Assembly (NCBI GenBank): GCA_001939145.1
Contig: LSRX01000297.1
Coordinates: forward strand, 439,912-503,911
DNA: 64,000 bases
From: Symbiodinium microadriaticum
Lineage: Eukaryota > Sar > Dinophyceae > Suessiales > Symbiodiniaceae
Direction: 5' to 3'
Position numbers and translations under genes: made by a program. Position 1 is the stretch's first letter; each line of letters begins with the position of its first letter. Positions 56,522 through 64,000 of the stretch are shown one piece after another. The notes beneath the pieces were generated by a model. It made no database searches and had not been told where the DNA came from. It worked only from the letters and a program-made list of their open reading frames with translations.

Positions 56522-56640
56522 GGGCTTAGGGTTTAGGGTTTTAGGGTTTTAGGGTTTAGGGTCTTAGGGTTAGGGTTTTAGGGTTTAGGGTTAGGGCTTT
56601 AGGGCTTTTAGGGCTTTAGGCTTTAGGCTTTAGGGTTTCA
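56522..56640 (+). repeat. TTTAGGG/TTTTAGGG tract
   Basis: About sixteen units, ending in CTTTAGG variants. Confidence 0.92.
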
Positions 56641-56884
56641 AGCTGCCCACTCCTGCGCCAGGCTCATCGGTTAGTTAGTTCCGAAGACCCACAATGGACC
56701 CCTTAAGCCCCTAAACCCCCAAAAACCTTGAACCCTAAAACCTACTGAGCTACACCCTAAGCCCCTAAACATCGATCCCTAAACCCGAAAGACACAAAGC
56801 TGCTCGGGTGCCTGGCTAGGGTGTTCCCGCAATCTGATCTCCTAAGCCACGCACTATGGGCCTCAGCCTTACACCCAAAGAGTC

Positions 56885-57180
56885 CTGGGGTTTAGGGTTC
56901 AGGGTCTAGGGTCTATAGGGTTTAGGATTTAGGGTTGAGGGGTTAGGGCTTAGGGTTTAGAGTTTAGGGTCTACCTTAGGCCTGGGGTGTAGGGTCTATA
57001 GGGGTTTGGCGTTCTAGGTTCTTATTTTCCCCAAGTCGGATTTGACAGGGACCCTACAAGACAGTAGGTTCGGTAGTTCAACGTAGAGTCTAGGGGTTTA
57101 GGGTTTAGCGCAATATATGGGTTTAGGGATCAGGGATTAGGGCTTAGGGTTTAGGGTTTGGCGCAACATATGGGCATCAA
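56885..57180 (+). repeat. Discontinuous TTTAGGG units
   Basis: Scattered units, with GGGTTTAG(G)GCGCAA(C/T)ATATGGG repeated (about 57098 and 57152). Confidence 0.8.
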
Positions 57181-57474
57181 CACTAGAATTGGGTTCTTGT
57201 TCTGGGGGTCCTGTCAGAGGATCATATAAGGGCTTGTCGAAGGGCTTCTGGGGACTTCGAGGGGATAATGGGGGCCGCAAGAATTCAAACCCCTAAACCC
57301 TAAGCAGGAGTTTGTCTATGGTTCCGAGCCATGCGCCCCACCTACGATAATCAGGCTTGGGAGCCTCTAAGGAGTCTCGGCCTGAGGGCTAATTTAAGGC
57401 TTGGGGTTTATAGGCTTTATAGGGTTTAGGGTTCAGGGTGTGGGGTTTAGGGCTTAGGGTTTTGGGTTTTAAGG

Positions 57475-57703
57475 CTAATTAGGGTGGACATGACGTAGCT
57501 CCTCAATCCACTCCTGGACGGAGACAGTACCTGGTGGCTGCTTGATGAGAGCTTTGGGGCTTAGGGCATAAAGAAAGCACTTCAGAAACCAGATGCTTTT
57601 TACAGCGTAGGCTTTGCTTGGTCCGGCCAATTGGGAGGCCCTCGTTTGTGTGAGTCGCAAGATGGTCCGTGAAGACACGCTTCTCAAGCCAAAAGGTCAG
57701 CAT
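57475..57703 (-). CDS. Possible coding exon downstream of ankyrin fragment
   Basis: One minus-strand frame reads SSRTILRLTQTRASQLAGPS, then AYAVKSIWFLKCFLYALSPK, then PPGTVSVQEWIEELRHVHPN before a stop at 57475. The C-terminal part looks protein-like. An acceptor-like TTTCAG precedes it (plus strand 57705-57710), and the ankyrin fragment lies upstream on the same strand, so this could be a later exon. A second frame is also open over the same region and no domain is recognised. Confidence 0.3.
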
Positions 57704-57812
57704 TCCTGAAACATAGAGGCTTTAATGGGTAGAACAAGGCTTTTCGGATATGTCGTGGTATAGTTGTAAAGAAAGAACCGCTAGGAATACAATTGATACT
57801 TGACCATGCAGA

Positions 57813-57948
57813 CCCCGATGTTCACGGGTTGAATTTTAGGTCCTGTACATGGCGATCTTCACCTTGGCTTCCGTCAGCAGCCCCCGATCTGCACGGATTG
57901 AATTTTAGGTCCTGTACATGGCGAGTTTCGCTTGGCTTCCCTCAGCAG
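57813..57948. repeat. Two-copy 69 bp tandem duplication
   Basis: Units starting CCCCGAT and ending GTCAGCAG/CTCAGCAG share TTGAATTTTAGGTCCTGTAC and ATGGCGA. The second copy overlaps the end of the ankyrin frame. Confidence 0.9.
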
Positions 57949-58149
57949 TCGCGCAACCTCTGCATGGCCGGCGAACGCTGCAAACCTGGGCGTCACCCGG
58001 CAGTGTGGATCTGCGCCAGCGTCCAACAGCATCCTCACAATCTCAGTGTGACCACGTAGGGCGGCTGCACCTGCGCTGAGAGGGTGACCTATAACAGACC
58101 TGGAACTATCTCGACTCCTATAAGGGATAGCAGAGGTCCATGTGCTCAA
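57874..58149 (-). pseudogene. Ankyrin-repeat protein fragment
   Basis: The 91-codon minus-strand frame contains about two ankyrin repeats. The first spans residues 21-50 with ALRGHTEIVRMLLDAGADPH, the second residues 53-72 with FAAFAGHAEVARLLREA. The GH.EIV..LL.AGADP pattern is diagnostic of the ankyrin helix-turn-helix and loop. Ankyrin repeats mediate protein-protein contacts, and partner and location cannot be told from this piece. The second repeat lacks the usual TPL...A opening (VTPRFAAF), and the frame then runs through one copy of the 69 bp duplication to a stop. Only two repeats remain and no intact start context is evident. It could be an exon of a larger gene, but decay or truncation seems more likely. 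Confidence 0.65.
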
Positions 58150-58447
58150 GAGTCACATACCCCCCAAAATATCACCCAGGCATCTAATTGCTGTGCCGTA
58201 GGGTAACAAAACTTTATCTTCTTATAATTAGAGGCACGAGCTGCAAGCGCAAAAACCTAGTATTTACGAACCATGAATCCTACCGAAACCATTCAAAACC
58301 AACCTTTTTTGTAGTTTCTCATTGGAAACCCCAACATGGGATTTATCGGGACCCGACGAAAACTAGGTTCTGGTGGCTTGAGGTAGGCCTCCATGAGACC
58401 CTGAGGACGAATTTTAGGGCACCAAAAAAGCACAGAAGCAAACAATT

Positions 58448-58495
58448 AGGATAGGGTTTAGGGTTTAGGGTTTAGGGTTTAGGGTTTAGGCTTTC
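58448..58495 (+). repeat. Perfect TTTAGGG tract
   Basis: Five to six nearly perfect heptamers, among the least degenerate in the window. Confidence 0.93.
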
Positions 58496-58574
58496 CATAT
58501 AACCCCCCTTTACAATGAAGGCCAATCAGGTAAGGATATCCCTATAACATGCTCATACTTATTATACTTATATC

Positions 58575-58622
58575 CTTTTGGGGTCCCTAATAAAAGGACC
58601 CTACTTTAGAGAACTACCCACA
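58575..58622. mobile_element. Family D half element
   Basis: TTTTGGGGTCCCTAATAAAA and AGGACCCTACTTTAGAGAAC then TACCCA match the right end of the element at 6080-6192. Confidence 0.62.
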
Positions 58623-59139
58623 TATTTGTTGCAAGAGTTCCAACCCTCAAAGCTCCATACACCAACGTCGCGACGTAGATCTAGGGTGCAGGGTTTAAGG
58701 TTTATCGGGTTTAAGGTTTAAAAGGTTTAGGGTTTAGGGGTTTAGGGTTGATTAGGGTTTAAATGCTTGTGCGGTTTGGAGTTTCAGGTTTAGGGTTTAT
58801 AGTTAGGCACATGAAACTTTAGTGAACGGTCACGAACAGTCTGTATAACCAAAGTCCGACACTCTGCATTTCGCCCACCAACAACCTGGCAAGTTCGAGG
58901 TCATGTAGAAGCATGAATAACTAAGTATACTCTTCCTTCCGATACCTTGATATAACTATACTATAACATACCACAAATAATTCGTACAGCCGCTATAGTG
59001 TACCACATTGCACTCTTACGACCGCTACATCATGCAAACGTTTCAATCCCCCCTCCAAAAAAAAGGCCCGCTCAAACTATGAATGCCCTCATGTTAAGCT
59101 CACCATTTTGAAGTATTAGGTCGTGGGTCGCCTTTTGAG

Positions 59140-59240
59140 GGTGTAGGGTTTGATTAGGGCTTAAGGTTTAGGGCTTATAGGGTTTAGGGCTTAAGGTTTG
59201 GGGTTTATAGGGTTCAGGGTTTAGGGCTTATGGGGTTTAG
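59140..59240 (+). repeat. TTTAGGG/TTTATAGGG tract
   Basis: About ten units, GGGCTTAAGG and GGGTTTATAGGG variants. Confidence 0.9.
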
Positions 59241-59493
59241 GGTTGTTTTTTTCCAACTTGGCGTTCTCGGAAGAGTCTTGGGTTCAGGGTCCACAGAGGT
59301 TGGCGGGTCAATGCTGCGTGATGGTATACATTTTAGGGTTTATAGGGTTTAGGATGAAGTACATCCCTATAATACCCCTAAACTCCCCAGACTCTGAACC
59401 ATACACAATTCTCGGTCGTTACGGCTAAAATGCGACATCCTGCGATGAAAGTTTCGGTTTTAGGAATAATTATAGGGTTTGGGGTTCAGAATC

Positions 59494-59528
59494 TACCCAT
59501 AGGCCCCTAAGTAGTTCCTTTTTGGGAT
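59494..59528 (+). mobile_element. Family A element cut at a single-N join
   Basis: TACCCATAGGCCCCTAAGTAG and TTCCTTTTTGGGAT are followed by N at 59529, after which unrelated sequence begins. Confidence 0.88.
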
Positions 59529-59529
59529 N
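59529..59529. other. Single-N assembly join
   Basis: Marks the exact left edge of the 1.16 kb duplication. Confidence 0.9.
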
Positions 59530-59678
59530 CAAGTATACAAAAAGGTCCTCCCTCTGAACCTAAGATCTACAAATCCCGCCGAATGCCTGAGAAGCTACAA
59601 ATAGATTTTCCTTAGGGTTCCTACTACGAGTGTAGCAGAACATACCCCCCAAACTCAAATTCTAATTATACAGGCCCC

Positions 59679-59783
59679 TACCAATAGTGTCCATTGTAGT
59701 TCCTATTTTTGGTTTAACCTATTCTATATCAAGGGATCCTAAAAGGTAACCCCACAAAGGAACTACAATGGAGACTATAGGTA
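59679..59783 (-). mobile_element. MITE-like element, family B (inverted)
   Basis: TACCAATAGTGTCCATTG left and CAATGGAGACTATAGGTA right, with the core on the minus strand (AGGGATCCTAAAAGGTAACC). Confidence 0.87.
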
Positions 59784-60592
59784 CATTACCTTGGGATACT
59801 TGCAGCCCCAGGCCGAGTTGTGGCGGCATGGAGACTGGTCTAAGCGACGAAGCCGTGAACGCAATGCTCCAAAAGCCAGAGCTTTCGGCAACGAACTTCC
59901 GAACTACACCTACAAACCCATGTTCCTAAACCCTAAACCCCTAAAAATCCTCACCGGTTGTGTAGTTCAGGGTTTAGTTCAAGGTTTAGGGCCTTGAAGT
60001 CAGCCTTCGGCTTCAGGTTAGGAGGCGCGGTGGATTTCGGAACCCTAAACCGTAAGACCTGCAATCAGCCCCCTTGCACCCTCTTCCTCAACCTCCTTAA
60101 GCCCAACCTTTATCCCGAAAGCCAGAAAACCCTTGGTTTAGGGTTTTGGGTTTCGGGTTTAGCCCACTCTAATCCGCCTTGCTCTCAACACAGCTGACTC
60201 CTCAATCAGGAACCCAACCTGGCTCCGTAAAGAGCCCCTTTAGAACGCTTTCAGGATTTGTGTAGAAGGATTGAAGAAGTCTGATAAGAAACGCTCAAAG
60301 CATTTTAAGACCTTAATAGAACTCGCACCATTCTTAAACAATCCGTATATAACCCTTGGGGACGTAAATGGTCAATGAGATTCCATTGTAGTGCTTCTAT
60401 ATGAGTATGCCATAACATACCTCAAAAACCCTTTTCTATTTCCTATCTCGTAATTGGGTGTCCTGGCCGAAAATAGAAGCGTAAATAAATCAAATCCGAT
60501 TGTCTGAACATTACGCACAAGGCCTCGACGTGACCGGCAATTGACGCGCACCTCAGCACTCACTCGCTTCATTGCCTTGGGTTCCAGGCTTC

Positions 60593-60691
60593 TACACATA
60601 GGCCCCTACGTAGTTCCTTTTATGGTTTATATTTAGAATCCTATAAGGTAATCCCCCCAAAAAAAAAGAATTACTTAGGGGCCTATGGGTA
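60593..60691 (-). mobile_element. MITE-like element, family A (inverted)
   Basis: TACACATAGGCCCCTACGTAG left, TTACTTAGGGGCCTATGGG right, with an A9 expansion in the right arm. Confidence 0.86.
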
Positions 60692-61160
60692 GGAGCTGAT
60701 GGTTCAGAGTTTCAATCGGGCTGGAGGTTCGCTTGTAAGCCGGAGTTTCACTGCGCCTATGGCCGTGTCGCCATCGCAGTCCTTCTGGTTCTTGCCCGCT
60801 CCGGCTTGCAGCAAAGCACCAACAACCTCACCGAGTGCAGGATAATTTATCAACTACCCTCACCCTAAACCGAAGCCCTAACCTCAAAGCCTCAACCCCA
60901 ACACAAAACGGTACACCCGAGGGCACAATGGAATAGACAGACCCTCTGCTAAGGTTTTCGGCTAAGGTTTATAGGGCTTGAGGGTTGTTGTTCAGGGCTT
61001 GCGTAGCACTACAAGTATACAAAAAGGTCCTCCCTCTGAACCTAAGATCTACAAATCCCGCCGAATGCCTGAGAAGCTACAAATAGATTTTCCTTAGGGT
61101 TCCTACTACGAGTGTAGCAGAACATACCCCCCAAACTCAAATTCTAATTATACAGGCCCC

Positions 61161-61265
61161 TACCAATAGTGTCCATTGTAGTTCCTATTTTTGGTTTAAC
61201 CTATTCTATATCAAGGGATCCTAAAAGGTAACCCCACAAAGGAACTACAATGGAGACTATAGGTA
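61161..61265 (-). mobile_element. Family B element in duplication copy 2
   Basis: Identical to 59679-59783. Confidence 0.87.
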
Positions 61266-62074
61266 CATTACCTTGGGATACTTGCAGCCCCAGGCCGAGT
61301 TGTGGCGGCATGGAGACTGGTCTAAGCGACGAAGCCGTGAACGCAATGCTCCAAAAGCCAGAGCTTTCGGCAACGAACTTCCGAACTACACCTACAAACC
61401 CATGTTCCTAAACCCTAAACCCCTAAAAATCCTCACCGGTTGTGTAGTTCAGGGTTTAGTTCAAGGTTTAGGGCCTTGAAGTCAGCCTTCGGCTTCAGGT
61501 TAGGAGGCGCGGTGGATTTCGGAACCCTAAACCGTAAGACCTGCAATCAGCCCCCTTGCACCCTCTTCCTCAACCTCCTTAAGCCCAACCTTTATCCCGA
61601 AAGCCAGAAAACCCTTGGTTTAGGGTTTTGGGTTTCGGGTTTAGCCCACTCTAATCCGCCTTGCTCTCAACACAGCTGACTCCTCAATCAGGAACCCAAC
61701 CTGGCTCCGTAAAGAGCCCCTTTAGAACGCTTTCAGGATTTGTGTAGAAGGATTGAAGAAGTCTGATAAGAAACGCTCAAAGCATTTTAAGACCTTAATA
61801 GAACTCGCACCATTCTTAAACAATCCGTATATAACCCTTGGGGACGTAAATGGTCAATGAGATTCCATTGTAGTGCTTCTATATGAGTATGCCATAACAT
61901 ACCTCAAAAACCCTTTTCTATTTCCTATCTCGTAATTGGGTGTCCTGGCCGAAAATAGAAGCGTAAATAAATCAAATCCGATTGTCTGAACATTACGCAC
62001 AAGGCCTCGACGTGACCGGCAATTGACGCGCACCTCAGCACTCACTCGCTTCATTGCCTTGGGTTCCAGGCTTC

Positions 62075-62173
62075 TACACATAGGCCCCTACGTAGTTCCT
62101 TTTATGGTTTATATTTAGAATCCTATAAGGTAATCCCCCCAAAAAAAAAGAATTACTTAGGGGCCTATGGGTA
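62075..62173 (-). mobile_element. Family A element in duplication copy 2
   Basis: Identical to 60593-60691, including the A9 run. Confidence 0.86.
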
Positions 62174-62350
62174 GTCGTTTGAGTGGGTTTCACATTTGCT
62201 CCTGGCTTCTGGGGCATACGGCTTCGGCGTTCGGAGTGTGGAGGCGTAGGTTTAGGACCGACGGTTTCCAAAATCGGGTGGTCGGATGCCCCTGCCCAAG
62301 TATCCACGACTTCTTCAGAAGGCAGGACCAAGGATCCTGCAAAGAGATCC

Positions 62351-62452
62351 TACCTATAGTCTCCATTGTAGTTCCTTTTTGGTTACCTTTTAGGATCCTT
62401 AATATGAAATTGGTTAAACCAAAAAAAGGAACTACAATGGAGACTACAGGTA
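62351..62452 (+). mobile_element. MITE-like element, family B
   Basis: The best-preserved family B copy: TACCTATAGTCTCCATTG and CAATGGAGACTACAGGTA arms, with TTACCTTTTAGGATCCTTAA and TTGGTTAAACCAA inside. Confidence 0.92.
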
Positions 62453-62803
62453 CATCGTGAGCTCGGTTTTGAACACGACGACACCGCCCTCCTAAGCCTC
62501 CAAGACGAGTCAGCGACTTCCCAACATCCCAGATCTCCCAACATCCCTGAATACAACTCAGGGGCCGAGTACCTTAGCCCAAAAAAAGGTAGGGTTTAGG
62601 GTTTAGGGTTTAGGTTAACCTTTTGCGTTATAACAGGTTTATGTCGTAAGCCCCAACAGGTTAAAGGTTACCTACGCAGCCCCTAAGACAAGGAATATCC
62701 TTGCAATCAGGTCCGGGGTCCTACTACCTACGATGTAAGCTTCGGTCCTTAAAGAGATATGGGAAGATCTGGGTACATGTTCCAACTGACGGGCCTCGCT
62801 GCA

Positions 62804-62804
62804 N
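62804..62804. other. Single-N assembly join
   Basis: One N in unique sequence. No duplication at its edges was noticed. Confidence 0.7.
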
Positions 62805-63147
62805 ATGGAGCTTTTGAGTTCAGGGTTTAGCTTTTGGGGACGTTGGTTCAAGGTCTGAGTTTGGGGTTGAAGTGGGGCGGGGGGGGGTTAGGGTTTAGGC
62901 ACGCTCTAGGTGTCATTGTCAAGTCTGTTCTGTTGGGTTGCGGGGGGGGGGGTTAGGGTTTAGGGTTTCGAAAGCTGTTTTGCACATCAACGACTCAACT
63001 CCCAATCAATCCTTCACCTGGCAACAAGAATCCGAAAACCAATTCTGAACCTCCTGAGGCGGTAGGACGCTGCATCTCACCCTTGCCATGCCCTCAAGCT
63101 TTGCATGGGAGCTTCCGAAATTCATGCCCCCAACACTCCTAAACACG

Positions 63148-63190
63148 GTTTAGGGTTTAGGGTTTAAGCCCTAAACCCTGAACCCTTAGC
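63148..63190. repeat. Inverted TTTAGGG/CCCTAAA junction
   Basis: GGTTTAGGGTTTAGGGTTTA is followed directly by AGCCCTAAACCCTGAACCC, a tail-to-tail telomere-like junction. Confidence 0.87.
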
Positions 63191-63523
63191 CCCTCGCCTC
63201 TAGCAGCACGAGTACAACCTCCAAACTTCCGGAGCTGGATGCTCGCATGAGCGCCGAGTTTCGGAAGGAGTCGACCCTGTCCTGGATCACAGCAGAGACA
63301 TATATAGTTTACATATACAAAGTCCACTATATACATATATATATATATGTGCTAGCCCCCGTCATTGACCTACCTTTGTTGGGGGTCTAAGGAGCACCCA
63401 ATAGCAATGAATCACGATTAAAACAGAACAGAGACTTGAACTGAAAAACTGCGGTGATTGATATGGGGGTACGGCAAGGAGGGTAGGGTAGATAGGACAG
63501 TTTCAGAATGTTTGGGCAGCATC

Positions 63524-63795
63524 TCGTCCCTGAGTAACTACCAGTCTTTCGTTTGTAGGTTTGCATAATAAGGACATGAAGATAGAAAGCGAGAAAGCCC
63601 CGGTGCGCATATCGTCCCTGTGTGTGTGTGTAACATATGTCAGAGGCACACGTCCCTGAGTAACTACCAGTCTTTCATTTATAGTTTTGTAGGAGAAGGA
63701 CATGAAGATAGAAAGCGAGAGGGCACTACCAGTCTTTCGTTCCTAGTTTTGTAGGTTTAGGACATGAAGATAGAAAACGAGAAGGCACAGGTGTG
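63524..63795. repeat. Three-copy imperfect tandem repeat
   Basis: ACTACCAGTCTTTCGTT(T/C), then TAG(G/T)TTTG, then GGACATGAAGATAGAAA(G/A)CG occurs at about 63536, 63664 and 63725. The first two copies share an upstream CGTCCCTGAGTA. The spacing between copies 1 and 2 is larger, with a short (GT)n run. Confidence 0.9.
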
Positions 63796-63884
63796 CATCT
63801 CCTCCCTGCTTTGCTACAGAATAACAAAGGCACACTTCGCGTGACGCGTTTTCGGGTGAGTCGCAGGATGACGTGTAAAATAAA

Positions 63885-63990
63885 GCCTCTCACGGTCTTA
63901 GGAGAATAGCATCAAAGTCAAAGAGATTGAGGCCTTTCAGCACTTTGGGACTCTGGGAGCTCCAAAACCGTGAGAGGCCCCAATCTTTTT
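63885..63990. repeat. Inverted repeat near the window end
   Basis: GCCTCTCACGGT (63885-63896) pairs perfectly with ACCGTGAGAGGC (63967-63978). A second pair, AAAGAGATTGAGGCC (63920-63934) and GGCCCCAATCTTTTT (63976-63990), overlaps it, so two alternative foldbacks are possible. Confidence 0.8.
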
Positions 63991-64000
63991 GAGGTTCATG

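Larger units (their letters stand above)
59530..60691. repeat. 1.16 kb direct duplication, copy 1
   Basis: Matches 61012-62173 at an offset of 1482 bases with no difference that I found. It includes one family B element, one family A element and three short frames that are identical in both copies. It begins right after the single N and ends exactly at the end of the family A element. Confidence 0.93.
61012..62173. repeat. 1.16 kb direct duplication, copy 2
   Basis: Second copy, separated from the first by about 320 bp of other sequence. Confidence 0.93.

Noticed and set aside
1..64000. Dinoflagellate spliced-leader, tRNA or rRNA genes
   Set aside because: Looked for the spliced-leader core and for tRNA TPC-loop patterns by eye and saw none. 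A covariance-model scan would be needed to exclude them.

Overview
This looks like eukaryotic nuclear DNA from a protist, not a bacterial, organellar or viral sequence. There are no operons, no closely packed long reading frames, and no rRNA or tRNA gene that I could recognise. The dominant signal is the plant/alveolate telomere heptamer TTTAGGG/CCCTAAA. It occurs as hundreds of short, often degenerate tracts in both orientations over almost the whole window. Together with many 60-115 bp terminal-inverted-repeat elements, long compound microsatellites and an ankyrin-repeat fragment, this best fits a large repeat-rich alveolate genome, most likely a dinoflagellate. That assignment is inference; a chromerid or another TTTAGGG-telomere alga is not excluded. 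The window contains two sized assembly gaps (20766-21420, 47894-48015) and four single-N joins (11556, 32796, 59529, 62804).

Layout. 1-24.5 kb: telomere-like tracts, miniature inverted-repeat elements and microsatellites, with no convincing gene. 24.5-31.7 kb: an island almost free of telomere-like tracts and inverted-repeat elements. It holds two decayed minus-strand coding remnants: a short unassigned fragment (25635-25785), and a dual-specificity-phosphatase-like pseudogene (27313-28183) with a CX5R signature, two in-frame stops and several frameshifts. Two trinucleotide-repeat blocks lie in or beside it. 31.7-57.4 kb: dense telomere-like tracts (longest 48.64-49.27 kb) and many inverted-repeat elements. 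57.4-58.2 kb: a minus-strand ankyrin-repeat fragment followed by another possible coding stretch. 59.5-62.2 kb: a 1.16 kb direct duplication whose left edge is exactly a single-N join, so probably an assembly artefact. 63.5-64 kb: a short three-copy tandem repeat and an inverted repeat.

No intact gene could be supported, so no pathway can be described. The most interesting signal is structural. In at least five places a telomere-like tract sits between direct repeats of its own flanking sequence, and three of these sites lie in or at inverted-repeat elements. A sixth element simply ends in a CCCTAAA tract. This suggests that breaks, some at mobile elements, were repaired with telomere-repeat addition and local duplication. 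The inverted-repeat families also share an inner core while carrying different outer arms, as if one lineage had swapped its ends.
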